A stretch of DNA of 64,000 bases from Arthrobacter burdickii (GCF_030433645.1 NZ_JAROCG010000001.1:1240001-1304000); one strand, 5' to 3'; counted from the stretch's first letter, positions 54,616 to 64,000 are shown. Translations and numbers: made by a program. The notes: generated from the sequence alone by a model not told the origin.

Positions 54616-56171
54616 ACCCGCTCTTTCTTGTCTTCGTCGGTCAGTACGGCTTCGAATTCGGAGTCCGGCCCTGGATCGCAACCCGTGGCTCCGGCCTTTT
54701 CGGCAGGATTGGAGCGCTCGAGCAGGTTTTTGCCGAGGCGGTCGTCGTCGGGCAGTTCGATGGGGTACGTCCCGGTGAAGCACGCGGTGCAGAGGCGCTC
54801 GCGGGGCTGCTGCGTCGCGTCGATCATGCCGTCTTCGGAGATGTACGCGAGGCTGTCGGCGCCGATGGACTTGCTGATCTCGTCGATCGCGGCACCGTTG
54901 GCGATCAGCTCGGCGCGCGAGGCGAAGTCGATGCCGTAGAAGCAGGGCCAGCGCACCGGCGGCGAGGAGATCTTGACGTGGACCTCGGCCGCCCCGGCCT
55001 CGCGCAGCATGCGGACGACGGCGCGCTGCGTGTTGCCGCGGACGATCGAGTCGTCGACCACGATGATGCGCTTGCCGCGGATGACCGATTCGAGGGCGTT
55101 GAGCTTCAGCCGGATACCGAGCTGGCGCAGGGTCTGGCTGGGCTGGATGAAGGTCCGGCCCACGTAGGCGTTCTTCACGAAACCGTGGGCGAAGGGGATG
55201 CCCGACTCCTCGGCGAATCCGACGGCGGCCGGCGTCCCGGACTCCGGGACCGGGATCACGATGTCCGCGGCGGCCGCGTTCTCGCGGGCCAGCTGGCGGC
55301 CCATCTCGACACGCGACTCGTACACCGAGCGTCCGGCGATCGCGGCGTCGGGCCGGGCCAGGTACACGTATTCGAAGACGCAGCCCGCGGCGGTCGTCTC
55401 TGCGAAGCGGCTGCTGCGCACGCCGTCCTCGTCGATGGCGATGAACTCACCGGGCTCGATCTCGCGGATGTAGCTCGCGCCGACCGTGGCGAGGGCCGCC
55501 TGCTCGGAGGCGACGACCCAGCCGCGCTCGAGGCGGCCGAGGACGAGGGGGCGGACACCGTAGGCGTCGCGCGCGGCGTAGAGGGTGCCCTCGTCCATGA
55601 AGACGAAGCAGAAGGCGCCGCGGATGCTCGGCAGCAGGTCCATGGCCGTCTGCTCCAGCGAGCGGCCGTCGTTCCCGGCGAGCAGTGCGGTCACGAGGGC
55701 CGTGTCGGTGGTGTTGCCCTGCGCGAGTTCGCCCGCGCGGGGCTTGCCGTGGCGGTCGAGGACCATCTGGTACAGCTCGGCGGAGTTCGTGAGGTTGCCG
55801 TTGTGTGCGAGGGCGACCGTGCCGGCCGCGGTCGCTCCGAGCGTGGGCTGGGCGTTGGCCCAGTGGGAGGACCCGGTGGTGGAGTAACGGCAGTGCCCGA
55901 CGGCGATGTGGCCGGTCAGGGTGTTGAGCGTCGCCTCGTCGAAGACCTGGGACACCAGGCCCATGTCCTTGTAGACGTTGATCCTGTGGCCGTCGCTGGT
56001 GGCGATACCTGCCGATTCCTGGCCGCGGTGCTGCAGGGCGTACAGGCCGTAGTAGGTGAGCTTGGCGACCTCCTCGCCGGGCGCCCAGACGCCGAAAACA
56101 CCGCAGGCATCCTGGGGTCCTTTTTCGCCGGGAAGAAGATCATGGGAGAGTTGTCCGTCGCCGCGCACCAT
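54612..56171 (-). CDS. purF: Amidophosphoribosyltransferase
   Basis: A 519-residue enzyme of the first step of purine synthesis. Catalytic Cys23 is exposed after propeptide removal (DACGVFGVW). The glutaminase domain has LQHRGQESAG and HNGNLTN. The PRPP loop is VVDDSIVRGNT. A CxxC near the end (LCTACFTGTYP) and an upstream Cys suit an iron-sulfur cluster. First gene of purFM. Ribosome site weak; GTG one codon inside is an alternative start. Confidence 0.94.
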   Translation of the reverse strand: MVRGDGQLSHDLLPGEKGPQDACGVFGVWAPGEEVAKLTYYGLYALQHRGQESAGIATSDGHRINVYKDMGLVSQVFDEATLNTLTGHIAVGHCRYSTTGSSHWANAQPTLGATAAGTVALAHNGNLTNSAELYQMVLDRHGKPRAGELAQGNTTDTALVTALLAGNDGRSLEQTAMDLLPSIRGAFCFVFMDEGTLYAARDAYGVRPLVLGRLERGWVVASEQAALATVGASYIREIEPGEFIAIDEDGVRSSRFAETTAAGCVFEYVYLARPDAAIAGRSVYESRVEMGRQLARENAAAADIVIPVPESGTPAAVGFAEESGIPFAHGFVKNAYVGRTFIQPSQTLRQLGIRLKLNALESVIRGKRIIVVDDSIVRGNTQRAVVRMLREAGAAEVHVKISSPPVRWPCFYGIDFASRAELIANGAAIDEISKSIGADSLAYISEDGMIDATQQPRERLCTACFTGTYPIELPDDDRLGKNLLERSNPAEKAGATGCDPGPDSEFEAVLTDEDKKERV

Positions 56172-56298
56172 GCGCCTATTCTCTCACGGCACGCAAAGCC
56201 GCCCGCGCGAAGGAAAGCCGGCGTAGGGCATACCTCCGCGGAGTGAGGCGGGTGTCATGCGTGCGGCGTTCCACCCCGACCCTCCGTGCGCTGTGGAG

Positions 56299-56796
56299 TC
56301 AGGCCGCGCCGTCGTCGTAGGTGCGCTCCGCGCGGGCACGCTCCGCCCGCTTCACGCTCCGCCGGTCGAAGATCAGCACGAGCAGCGCCGCGAGGATCAG
56401 GCCCGGGATGGCGAAGGCCACGGTGAAGAAACCGAGGATGGACTCGCGGGTGAGCGTGGGGTCGGCCGGGCCCGTGTACGCGAGCACCAGTGCGGCGAGG
56501 AAACCGAGGATCGCACCGAGCATCATGAAGGGCACGAACTTGGGTGCCCTCCGGACGGTCACCTCGCGGTAGGCGGGAGCCTCTGCGGCCGCAGGCTCTG
56601 GAGAAGTCCCGGCGGTGGATGCGGTGGCTGCGGTGGCAGCGGCGGGAGCGGCAGGCTCGGGGTAGGCGGAGCCTGCCGGGCCCGAGGTCCCCAGATCCCC
56701 GCGGTCGCCGGGGGCCAGCTGCCCGTCCGCCGGCGCTGCGCCGCGCGTGTCGGACTGCTCGGGAGGAGTGTTCGGCGAGTGCTGCTCGGAGGTCAT
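56299..56796 (-). CDS. Two-helix hypothetical membrane protein
   Basis: A 165-residue protein. An Ala/Pro/Glu-rich N-terminal half of about 80 residues precedes two hydrophobic segments (about 88-107 and 119-142) and a basic tail (DRRSVKRAERARAER). Such proteins are common near purF in Arthrobacter relatives; function unknown. Same strand as purFM but separated from it by 127 bp. Confidence 0.65.
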   Translation of the reverse strand: MTSEQHSPNTPPEQSDTRGAAPADGQLAPGDRGDLGTSGPAGSAYPEPAAPAAATAATASTAGTSPEPAAAEAPAYREVTVRRAPKFVPFMMLGAILGFLAALVLAYTGPADPTLTRESILGFFTVAFAIPGLILAALLVLIFDRRSVKRAERARAERTYDDGAA

Positions 56797-56815
56797 GGTT
56801 TAAGGCTACCGGGCG

Positions 56816-58342
56816 TCAGGGACGTCGCTCGACGAGCTGGTAGCCCGCCTCGGCGAAGACGAGCGTGTAGTCGGTTCCGGGGTAGCGCTGCTCCGCGTGG
56901 GCCTCGGCGTCGCTCGGCCGGACGGCCCCCCAGCTCCAGTCGTCCGCGTCGACGATGAGGTAGTCCGGTGCCGGGTTGGTGTTGCCGAGCCAGTACACGC
57001 GGGTGTCGGGGACGAGGTAGGCCATCAACACCACCCCGCTCTCCACCGTCGATCCTTCCGGGATGAGGTCCATCATGTGGTGCGCGGCGTCCCAGCGCTC
57101 CGACTGCCGGTAGGTTTCCGGCTCCACGAGCACGGTGAACTTCTGCCCGGGCAACAGCACCAGGCAGGCCGCGACGGCGGCGGGGATGCCGACCATCGCG
57201 GTGCTGCGCACCCACCGCCGGCGGCTGGTTCGCAGCGTGTGCACGCCGTCCAGGAGGGCGAGGAAGAGAACGGGCATCAGCACGGCGCTGTAGTGCCACT
57301 CGGGCCCCCAGTAGCCTCCCTGGGTGGAGGCGAACCGCCACAGGAGGGTCGGCAGCAGCACCAGGCTCAACGAGGAGCGGAGGAAAAGGAACCCGCCGGC
57401 GAGCAGGAGCAGCAGGAGCGTCTCGTGCTTCGGCGTCCCGGAGACGAGGTCGACGACGGCGCTCACGGGGTCGGCGATCATCGCACCCACGTCGATCCGG
57501 TCGGAATAGTCGTACTGCCCGGCGGAGTTCAGGGCCGGGAGGATCACCCGGACCGAGAGGATCAGCCACAGGAGTCCCCAGGCGGACAGCCAGAGCCCCG
57601 CGGCGGCGCGGAGGCGCCACGCGAGAACCAGTCCGAGGGCGATGACGGTGAGTCCGAGGTCCTCCTTGACGAAGACGAGCAGCCCGCCCCAGACGACGGC
57701 CGGCAGGACGCGGCGCCGCAGCACGGCCTCGAGGCTCAGTGCGAGGAGCGGGACGGCGAACGCGATCTCGTGGAACTGCGCGGCGACGGCCGACTGCAGC
57801 CCCCAGGACAGGGCGTAGCCGATGCCGAGCGCGATCCCGGGGAGCGGACCGAGAAGGCGTGTGCCGGCCCGTGCCACGACGGCCACCGACAGGGCGAAGA
57901 GGAGGTCCTGCACGATCAGGAGAGTGAGGCCCGACGGCGCGACCGCGTACGCGGGCCCCAGCAGCACGAGCAGCGGGTGGAAGTGGTCGCCCAGGAGGTT
58001 GAAGTCCTCGCCCTTGATGGGGACGATCGGCGCACCGAACCCGGCGTACGCCTTCGCCAGTTGCGTGAAGATCCCCAGGTCCCAGGACGGCGAGCTCAGC
58101 CGGTTCCACTGGGTGACGGAGAAGACGGTGTACAGGGCGGCCGCGGCGAGACCGGTCAGCCAGGCACCGAGGGGCTGGTCCCGTACGGCTCGGGCCGTGC
58201 GGGCAGGGAGGGTGTTCAGATGGGCGCTCAGATGGGTGTTCAGGGAGCCCGCCCGGCGCCCGGTGGCGGGACGCCCGGCTGCGCTCGCGGCACTCGGCCG
58301 CCCGCCCGGCCTCGCGGCGCCGGCCTTCCGGTCCGTGCTCAC
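56816..58342 (-). CDS. DUF2079 multi-pass membrane protein
   Basis: A 508-residue protein with about ten hydrophobic segments and the DUF2079 pattern: [46 protein letters not shown] and [12 protein letters not shown]. This family resembles GT-C glycosyltransferases. GTG 58342 overlaps the upstream stop by 4 bases. Soluble C-terminal part of about 110 residues. Acceptor unknown. Confidence 0.75.
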   Translation of the reverse strand: MSTDRKAGAARPGGRPSAASAAGRPATGRRAGSLNTHLSAHLNTLPARTARAVRDQPLGAWLTGLAAAALYTVFSVTQWNRLSSPSWDLGIFTQLAKAYAGFGAPIVPIKGEDFNLLGDHFHPLLVLLGPAYAVAPSGLTLLIVQDLLFALSVAVVARAGTRLLGPLPGIALGIGYALSWGLQSAVAAQFHEIAFAVPLLALSLEAVLRRRVLPAVVWGGLLVFVKEDLGLTVIALGLVLAWRLRAAAGLWLSAWGLLWLILSVRVILPALNSAGQYDYSDRIDVGAMIADPVSAVVDLVSGTPKHETLLLLLLAGGFLFLRSSLSLVLLPTLLWRFASTQGGYWGPEWHYSAVLMPVLFLALLDGVHTLRTSRRRWVRSTAMVGIPAAVAACLVLLPGQKFTVLVEPETYRQSERWDAAHHMMDLIPEGSTVESGVVLMAYLVPDTRVYWLGNTNPAPDYLIVDADDWSWGAVRPSDAEAHAEQRYPGTDYTLVFAEAGYQLVERRP

Positions 58343-58704
58343 GCGCGGAGCCCGGCGAGGGGGAGCCAGGCGCTGAGGTCGGCGCGCTGCCCGGACGCAG
58401 CGACCTTGCCCGCCGCGACCGCCGACGCCCAGTCCGTGGTGCCGCTGACCAGGGCGAGCCACGTGGTGGCGTCCGTCTCGACGACGTTCGGCGGTGTGCC
58501 GCGGGTATGACGGGGTCCCTCGACGCACTGCGTGACGCCGAAGGGCGGTACACGGACCTCGACGCTGTTGCCGGGAGCCAGCTCGGCGAGTTCCTCCAGC
58601 GTGAAGCGCACGGCTGTCGCGATCTCGTTCCGGCCGGCCGAACCGTCCGCCACCCGGGCCAGTGCCCGGCGACCGTCCTCGCCCGCGATGCGTCGTCGTG
58701 CCAT
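58339..58704 (-). CDS. Sterol carrier-like small protein
   Basis: A 121-residue protein with [26 protein letters not shown], the hallmark of the actinobacterial sterol-carrier family protein usually found near purF/purM. It may bind a small hydrophobic ligand; function untested. Coupled to the DUF2079 gene by a 4-base overlap. Lies 9 bp after the asparaginase gene. Confidence 0.75.
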   Translation of the reverse strand: MARRRIAGEDGRRALARVADGSAGRNEIATAVRFTLEELAELAPGNSVEVRVPPFGVTQCVEGPRHTRGTPPNVVETDATTWLALVSGTTDWASAVAAGKVAASGQRADLSAWLPLAGLRA

Positions 58705-58713
58705 GGTCCGTTC

Positions 58714-59718
58714 CTAGTCGAGCAGGGCTAGGACCGGGGCGGCGAGCCGCAGGCTGCCGACGGGACGTCCGCCGCCGAGGACCGGGGGGACGACCTTCTC
58801 GAGGACGGTCCCGACCTTGTCGGCGTCGATGGCGCCGGACGCGGCGAGCAGGGTGAGGCCGACGAGGGTGGCGGCCCGGGAGTTGCCGTCGAGGACCTTC
58901 AGGGCCAGGGACGCGCCGGTGCGTGCGGCGAGGACGAGGACGCCTTCCGCCCCGCTCTTGGCGAGGACGCCGAGGTCCTCCATGACCACCGAGTTCTCCA
59001 TGCCGTTGCCGTGGACGGCCCAGGGGTAGTCGAGCATCGCGGTGGCGACCGTCGCCGCCCGCGCGTCGGCGTGCTTGTCCGAGGGCGCCTTGGCGACCTT
59101 GCCGATGCCGCGGGCGAGCCCCGTCAGTGACACGGCGGCGACAGGGGCACCGCAGCCGTCGACGCCCCACGCCGCCACGGACTCCTCGGTGTACTCCTCG
59201 ATGACCGAGGCCACCGAGCGCTGGAGCGGGTGCGTGGGCTCGAGGTAGGTCGCGGTGTCCCAGCCGTTCTCGGTGCAGGCCCACAGGAAGGCCGCGTGCT
59301 TGCCCGAGCAGTTGAAGGCGATGCGCTGCTTCCCCTTGCCGCTGCGGACGAGCTCGTTGCGGGCTTCCTCGTCCTGTGGCCAGTCCTCGGGGCACTGCAG
59401 GTCGTCCTCGGTGACGCCGGCGGCGTCGAGCATGGTGCGGACCACGTTCATGTGCTCGCGGCTGGCGACATGGCTCGCGGCGGCGAGGGCCACCTGCGGG
59501 CCGCGTAGCGGTACGCCGGCCTTCATGCTGGCCAGTGCCTGGAAGGGCTTGAGGGTGGAGCGGGGGAAGATCGGGCTGCTGATGTCCCCGAGTTCGGTCA
59601 CCACGGAACCATCCGCCGCCAGGACGACGGCGGCACCGATGTGGCGGGACTCGATGAAGCCGTTGCGTTCGAGGACGGCGAAGTCGACGGCGTCAGCCGT
59701 CGTGAAGGTGGAGGGCAT
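58714..59718 (-). CDS. L-asparaginase II family protein
   Basis: A 334-residue protein of the asparaginase II family (PF06089): ERNGFIESRHIGAAVVL, SSPIFPRSTLKPFQALA, NCSGKHAAFLWAC, GVDGCGAPV, and GNGMENSVVMED. It differs in fold from E. coli AnsB. I chose ATG 59718, where the homology begins; the frame extends upstream. First gene of a minus-strand unit with the sterol-carrier and DUF2079 genes. Confidence 0.82.
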   Translation of the reverse strand: MPSTFTTADAVDFAVLERNGFIESRHIGAAVVLAADGSVVTELGDISSPIFPRSTLKPFQALASMKAGVPLRGPQVALAAASHVASREHMNVVRTMLDAAGVTEDDLQCPEDWPQDEEARNELVRSGKGKQRIAFNCSGKHAAFLWACTENGWDTATYLEPTHPLQRSVASVIEEYTEESVAAWGVDGCGAPVAAVSLTGLARGIGKVAKAPSDKHADARAATVATAMLDYPWAVHGNGMENSVVMEDLGVLAKSGAEGVLVLAARTGASLALKVLDGNSRAATLVGLTLLAASGAIDADKVGTVLEKVVPPVLGGGRPVGSLRLAAPVLALLD

Positions 59719-59807
59719 GGTCCCAGTATTCCCTACCCGCCGCGGGCGTCGGTGCCCGCGCCGAGCCCTGACGTTCACGCTGCTCGGGAGGCTCCCCCGA
59801 ATCCCAT

Positions 59808-60389
59808 TTACACAGGTTGCCGATTCGCCTGGAGGCTGGCGTCCAATAGGTCGCCCACGCATATGACCGCCTCACGCACCGCGTCAGGATCGGCGACGGT
59901 GAGCTGTTGGAGCACCAGGCCGTCGAGGGCGGCGAAGACAGCCCGCGCCAACGGTCTGGTGTTCGCATGCCCCTTACGAGCTAAAGATCGTTCAAGGGCA
60001 CTGATGTAGCCCTCGTAGAGCGTCACCGCCTCTTCTCGGAGTTCTGGTCGGCGGCGGGACTCGAGGACGAACTCGTACTGAAAGAGCTGTAGGTGTGGTT
60101 CGCGAGTAATGAGATCAACCAACGCGGCAGCGAAAGACTCATCGATCTCCTCAGCTGCCGATAACTCACTGAGGCTGATCGCCCGTGTCGTTGCCCAAGC
60201 TACTGCTTCGTGAAGCAGCGCTTCCTTGGTGCCGAAATGATGACTGATCAGGGTGTTGTTGACCTGCGCCACCTCGCTCACAGCACGAAAGGTCAGACCG
60301 TGGAGCCCACGTGCTGCAACGACGGAAACCGTTGCAGCCAGGAGAGCCTCCCTGCCTTTGCCGTACTTGTTGTGCCGGGTCGATGCCAT
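59808..60389 (-). CDS. TetR-family regulator of amine catabolism cluster
   Basis: A 193-residue TetR protein. Helix-turn-helix at about residues 15-60 (REALLAATVSVVAARGLHGLTFRAVSEVAQVNNTLISHHFGTKEALL; the key part is VSEVAQVNNTLISHHF). BetI-like C-terminal domain. Divergent from the permease of the amine oxidase cluster, which it probably represses. Visibly less GC-rich than the genes to its left. Confidence 0.8.
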   Translation of the reverse strand: MASTRHNKYGKGREALLAATVSVVAARGLHGLTFRAVSEVAQVNNTLISHHFGTKEALLHEAVAWATTRAISLSELSAAEEIDESFAAALVDLITREPHLQLFQYEFVLESRRRPELREEAVTLYEGYISALERSLARKGHANTRPLARAVFAALDGLVLQQLTVADPDAVREAVICVGDLLDASLQANRQPV

Positions 60390-60418
60390 ACGCCGAGTCT
60401 ATCCAGCTTCTGTGAGCC

Positions 60419-60448
60419 TTGACACAAACAACTCAGCATGTGCATAGT
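60419..60448 (+). promoter_or_regulatory. Promoter of amine catabolism cluster
   Basis: TTGACA (60419-60424) with CATAGT (60443-60448) at 18-bp spacing. The -35 is consensus. The bases between (AACT...AGTT, 60431-60450 region) show weak dyad symmetry that might bind the TetR protein. Confidence 0.5.
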
Positions 60449-60539
60449 TTCGTCAGTGGCCGAGTGCAGCAGGTCACGCTCCCACCCCACCGGTACCCCT
60501 GTATTCACGGTTCCATCGACGCAACCGAAAGGCGCAACC

Positions 60540-62009
60540 ATGGCTGGTTCGCACCAAACTGCAGACAGCGCTCCCACCCTTCACCGAACATTGCGATGGC
60601 AGGATGCCTTCGCGTTGGCGATGGCCGTCTCGGGCGGCCTCTTCGTGTCCTTCGGCGCGACGTTGGCTGCTATCGGCGCCTTCTCGGCGTTGTTCATCTG
60701 GGCCTTGGCCGCGGGGATCGGCTGGGTTCAGAACCACCTTTTCGCCGAAATGGCGTCCATGTTCCCTGATAAGCCAGGTGGAGTGCCGGTCTACGCCCAT
60801 GAAGCGTGGAAGAGCCGTTTCGCTCCGGCCGGAGCGCTGGCGACGTTCGGCTACTGGTTCGGCTGGTCGGCCGTCATCTCCGTGGTGAGTATTACGGCTG
60901 GGGCGATTGTGCAGGCACGCTGGCTTCCCGAAGCTTCCTGGGCCCTCGATCTGGGAATCGCTCAGATGGGTCCGGCGCAACTCATCGGGATCGGCTTCAT
61001 CCTCGCGCTCATGGTGCCCAACCTCATCGGTGCGCAACCGGCAGCATGGGTGAACAAGGTCTTTGGCGCCCTGCTGCTCATTCCGCTCCTGACCTTCGTC
61101 GTCGCTCCCCTGGTGAGTGGTCAGTGGGAACTGAGCAACCTGACTTGGGGTCTGGGGCAGCCAGGGGCAGATCATTGGGGAGGATGGCAGGACGCCGCTG
61201 TATGGCTGTATCTCATCGGCTGGACTGCCTACGGAACGGAGATGTGCGCCGCATTCACTCCCGAGTACCGCAGCAACAGGGACGCACGCCGAGCGCTGTC
61301 CGCCTCTGGTGGCTACACCTTCATGATGTTCGCCCTTGTTCCCCTCGGTGTGGGCGGTCTCGTGTCCCAGGCGGACGCTGCCGCTGATCCCAGTGCAGTC
61401 TTTGTCACGGGGTTCGCCTCCGTCCTTCCCGCCGGCTTCGCCGGGGATATCGCGCTTCTGATCACCATCGGAGCGCTCCTCATGGGAGTGAATGCCAGCA
61501 TGGCTGACGGCTCCCGAGCCTTGTATGGAGCGGCCGTAGACGGGCTGGTTCCTCGCCAGCTCGAGGTCCTCAACCGGAACCAGGTCCCTGCTCGGGCCAT
61601 CATCGTGGCCGTGATCATGAACGTGCTGTTGGTCATCTTCGTCTCCAACCCGATTTCCATCCTGGTGGCCGCCAACATCGGTTACCTGCTCGCCATCCTC
61701 CTGGCCGTCTCGGGGTTCCTGCTTCTGCGCAAGGACCGCCCCAACGCATTCCGCAGCTTCAAGCTCGGCGCATGGTCCGTGCCACTGGCCATCGTCCTGA
61801 CCGTCTATGGGGCCGCAGTGCTGGTCATCGGTGCTTCCTCCTCGCACCTGTCCGGCTACGGCGGTCCTGTGGAGTTGGCAATAGGCGTCGGCATCCTGCT
61901 GCTGTCCCTGGTCTTGTTCGTCATTCGTCGACGATTCCAGGACCGGCTTCCCCTCCTGCGCGAACCGGACGACTCGATCGAACAGCGTCCAGCAACTGTC
62001 ACAAGCTGA
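60540..62009 (+). CDS. APC-superfamily amino acid/amine permease
   Basis: A 489-residue transporter with about 12 hydrophobic segments. Typical APC segments are RWQDAFALAMAVSGGLFVSFGATL, FPDKPGGVPVYAHEAW and YGTEMCAAFTPEYRS. ATG 60540 follows CGAAAGGC; an upstream ATG (60438) in frame lies inside the promoter. It probably imports the amine oxidised by the downstream FAD enzyme. Only 25-30% alike by eye to the bet-cluster permease, so they are not recent duplicates. Confidence 0.8.
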   Translation: MAGSHQTADSAPTLHRTLRWQDAFALAMAVSGGLFVSFGATLAAIGAFSALFIWALAAGIGWVQNHLFAEMASMFPDKPGGVPVYAHEAWKSRFAPAGALATFGYWFGWSAVISVVSITAGAIVQARWLPEASWALDLGIAQMGPAQLIGIGFILALMVPNLIGAQPAAWVNKVFGALLLIPLLTFVVAPLVSGQWELSNLTWGLGQPGADHWGGWQDAAVWLYLIGWTAYGTEMCAAFTPEYRSNRDARRALSASGGYTFMMFALVPLGVGGLVSQADAAADPSAVFVTGFASVLPAGFAGDIALLITIGALLMGVNASMADGSRALYGAAVDGLVPRQLEVLNRNQVPARAIIVAVIMNVLLVIFVSNPISILVAANIGYLLAILLAVSGFLLLRKDRPNAFRSFKLGAWSVPLAIVLTVYGAAVLVIGASSSHLSGYGGPVELAIGVGILLLSLVLFVIRRRFQDRLPLLREPDDSIEQRPATVTS

Positions 62010-62055
62010 TAATCCGCACCTCGGAATGACCCCGCAACGAAAGTAGGACATCCAC

Positions 62056-62388
62056 ATGTCTCAGGTATTTCACGCTCGCCACGACGACAACGCGTTCGAA
62101 CCCTTCGAGCTCGGCAAGGTGCAGTGGCTGCGCCGCCCGGGCGACAACGGAAACGAAGCCCTCTCCGCAGGCCTATGGAAGGTCACACCGGAAGAGGCCC
62201 CGGAGCCCTTCGATCTACCTATTCATCAGGACGAGACGATCTGCATCGTCTCCGGGCACCTTCACATCGAGGTTCAGGGCGGGGACACCTTCGATCTGCC
62301 AGCCGGCGCGATGGCCTCACTCTCCAAGGGTGCGAACACACGGTGGACCGTGTTGGAGCCCACCATCGAATTCTTCGTCTACAGCTAG
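62056..62388 (+). CDS. Cupin-domain protein
   Basis: A 110-residue small beta-barrel protein of the cupin/EutQ-like (DUF861) kind: PIHQDETICIVSGHLHIEVQGGDTFDLPAGAMASLSKG spans both cupin motifs (key parts: HQDET and the ETI-GxxxI strand, then PAG). The metal-binding histidine set is incomplete, with only one His near motif 1. ATG 62056 follows GTAGGAC. Small cupins accompany many amine oxidase operons; role unknown. Confidence 0.75.
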   Translation: MSQVFHARHDDNAFEPFELGKVQWLRRPGDNGNEALSAGLWKVTPEEAPEPFDLPIHQDETICIVSGHLHIEVQGGDTFDLPAGAMASLSKGANTRWTVLEPTIEFFVYS

Positions 62389-62400
62389 TAGGAGCACGTC

Positions 62401-63729
62401 ATGGAAACTACTGACGTCATCGTCGTCGGGGCAGGTTTCGCCGGCCTCACCGCGGCCCGCGAACTGACCCGCCGCGGCCACAGAACCATCATCCTCGAAG
62501 CACGCGACCGGATCGCCGGCCGCACGTACCTCGACAACCAACTCGGGCGCAATCTCGAACTCGGCGGCACCTGGGTCCACTGGACGCAGCCGTACGTCTG
62601 GGCCGAGATGGGCCGCTACGGGATCGAACCCATTGCAGGGCCGGACTTCACCAAGGCCTACTGGACTGCCGACGGGCAGCACCATGAGGGGCATCCCGAC
62701 ACGTTGTTGGGGCTTCTTGATGAGCCCAACCAGGCACTTCTGGCCGATGCGCGGCGGTACTTCCCTCTGCCGTGGTCGCCGTTGTCCAACCCCGACGTGT
62801 CCGACATCGACCACATCACCCTGTCGGACGCCATCGACCGGCTGGACCTGCCTGAGGAGCAGCGACAGTTGCTGCGATCCTTCTGGACGCTGAACTTCAA
62901 CGGCAGACTCGACGAAGCCGCGTACACGCAGGCGCTTCGCTGGTGCGCCGTCGCGTCCGGTTCCTGGTCGACCATGTTCGAAGCCTGCGCCTCCTTCAAG
63001 GTCGAAGGAGGGACCCTCCGCCTCGCCGAAGCGATCCTGGCCGACTCAACTGCTGACCTCCGGCTGGATCGGGTAGTTGCGGCCATTCAGCAGGACGACG
63101 CTGGTGTCACGGTCAGGACGGCCGATGGCTCACACTATGCCGCCCAGCAACTCGTTCTCGCCATTCCGCTGAGCACACTGAACGACCTCGACATCCAGCC
63201 CGAACTCTCGGCGGGCAAACGCGAAGCCGCTGCCCGCGGACAGGCCGGACGAGGCGCCAAGTTATGGATCAAGGTCAAAGGCCGCCAGGAACGCTTCGTC
63301 GCCATGGGCCCCGAACATGCTGCCCTCAACTTCGTTCAAGCGGAGTACATCGATGATGACTCGACCACGCTCGTCTGCTTCGGACCCGATGCCGCAGCCG
63401 TCGACGTCGACGACCCCGCAGCCGCCCAGCGCATCCTGGACGCACTGGTACCCGGCCTGGAAGTTCTTGAAGTCGCCGGGCACAACTGGGTCGACGACGA
63501 ATACTCCCGCTCCACCTGGCCGATGCACTACGCCGGATACCTCACGCAATCCCTCGCAGAACTACAACGAGCCGAAGGGCGAATCCGCCTGGCAGGATCT
63601 GACTTTGCCAATGGCTGGGGCGGATTCATCGACGGGGCAATTGAAAGCGGTCTGGACGCCGCCCGCGCCATCGAACAGGAACTCGAGCGTAATCAACCTG
63701 TCGAATCAGCAATGACGACCCACTCTTAA
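62401..63729 (+). CDS. FAD-dependent flavin amine oxidase
   Basis: A 442-residue monoamine-oxidase-like enzyme. The FAD-binding Rossmann motif is VVGAGFAGLTAARELTRRG, followed by LEARDRIAGRT. The C-terminal FAD-contact segment has FANGWGGFIDGAIESG. TrpYr-type aromatic cage residues are not obvious by eye. It would oxidise an amine to an aldehyde, ammonia and peroxide. The permease and aldehyde dehydrogenase on either side support this. Putrescine or an aromatic amine are candidate substrates. ATG 62401 follows TAGGAG. Confidence 0.8.
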   Translation: METTDVIVVGAGFAGLTAARELTRRGHRTIILEARDRIAGRTYLDNQLGRNLELGGTWVHWTQPYVWAEMGRYGIEPIAGPDFTKAYWTADGQHHEGHPDTLLGLLDEPNQALLADARRYFPLPWSPLSNPDVSDIDHITLSDAIDRLDLPEEQRQLLRSFWTLNFNGRLDEAAYTQALRWCAVASGSWSTMFEACASFKVEGGTLRLAEAILADSTADLRLDRVVAAIQQDDAGVTVRTADGSHYAAQQLVLAIPLSTLNDLDIQPELSAGKREAAARGQAGRGAKLWIKVKGRQERFVAMGPEHAALNFVQAEYIDDDSTTLVCFGPDAAAVDVDDPAAAQRILDALVPGLEVLEVAGHNWVDDEYSRSTWPMHYAGYLTQSLAELQRAEGRIRLAGSDFANGWGGFIDGAIESGLDAARAIEQELERNQPVESAMTTHS

Positions 63730-63781
63730 ATTTCTTTCCGAGCCATCGAACAGACAACTTCCCACAGGAGACATGACTGCT

Positions 63782-64000
63782 ATGACAACCTCCACAGAGA
63801 CAACCGCACCAGCCACCTTCGAGGGCCTTCTCGCCGCGATCCAGCCGGCCGAGGGCGGCAGGGACATCAAGGATCCCGCTACCGGAGCTGTGGTCGGACG
63901 CGCCCCGGAACACGGAACGCCCGACCTCGAGGCTGCGATCGGAAAGGCGCGCGCTGCCCAGCCGGCCTGGGGCGATCTGTCCCACGACAAGCGGTCTGCG
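63782..64000 (+). CDS. Aldehyde dehydrogenase, N-terminal fragment
   Basis: The first 73 codons of an aldehyde dehydrogenase run off the window. The sequence DIKDPATGAVVGRAPEHGTPDLEAAIGKARAAQPAWG is the typical ALDH N-terminal segment (key parts: DPATG and the AQPAW helix). ATG 63782 lies 11 nt after AGGAG; in-frame ATG 63773 is only 2 nt from it, so 63782 is preferred. It presumably oxidises the aldehyde made by the upstream amine oxidase. Confidence 0.75.
   Translation, partial: MTTSTETTAPATFEGLLAAIQPAEGGRDIKDPATGAVVGRAPEHGTPDLEAAIGKARAAQPAWGDLSHDKRSA

Overview
The window is high-GC DNA from an actinobacterium, most likely an Arthrobacter-type Micrococcaceae. The evidence is the strong G/C third-position bias, GTG starts, a purF-purM pair next to a sterol-carrier-like gene and a DUF2079 membrane protein, a DUF3073 gene near clpB, an HspR-type (HAIR) heat-shock operator, and close similarity to Mycobacterium-type LldD2 and DevR proteins. 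All identifications are from reading motifs and remembered families; no search was run.

Layout. 1-5664: choline/glycine-betaine unit (end of a TetR/BetI-like regulator, betA, betB, APC permease) with a double palindromic operator. 5676-5774: two long perfect hairpins. 5815-10427: D-tartrate-type operon on the minus strand (dehydratase, dicarboxylate symporter, 2-hydroxyacid dehydrogenase) with a divergent GntR regulator and three identical palindromes. 10555-16286: methionine/sulfur region: a short MetE-like methyltransferase behind a SAM riboswitch, a solitary VapC with a damaged antitoxin, two PLP transsulfuration enzymes and a flavin reductase. 16542-17804: L-lactate dehydrogenase. 17916-19166: M20 amidohydrolase. 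19313-23497: stress/dormancy patch with a DevR/DosR-like regulator, two tandem-UspA proteins, small proteins, gene remnants and several DosR-like boxes. 23565-25323: ABC-2 exporter. 25692-35556: housekeeping genes (DEAD-box helicase, YccF, flotillin, penicillin-binding protein, ClpB, septum-formation protein).

36206-53386 is a xylan utilisation locus: ROK and LacI regulators, a sugar ABC importer with a GH3 glycosidase, xylulokinase and xylose isomerase, a second LacI regulator, a secreted GH10 xylanase and a large secreted CBM-CE4-CBM-GH10-HYR enzyme. The genes fit extracellular xylan cleavage and deacetylation, oligosaccharide uptake, intracellular hydrolysis to xylose, then xylose to xylulose-5-phosphate. 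The same 11-bp palindrome sits before the importer and before the xylanase, and a different XylR-like palindrome sits before xylA. A small membrane protein gene lies between the GH3 gene and xylB.

53503-59718 holds purM, purF and conserved neighbours up to an asparaginase. From about 59808 to the window end the bases look less GC-rich: an amine-catabolism cluster (TetR, APC permease, cupin, FAD amine oxidase, start of an aldehyde dehydrogenase) that may have been acquired.

The best discovery candidates are the SAM-riboswitch-controlled short MetE, the phased palindromes of the tartrate operon, the DosR-like box set with its small genes, the shared xylan operator, and the CE4-GH10 fusion with an altered CE4 metal site. 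Promoter, operator and hairpin calls are pattern-based and untested.
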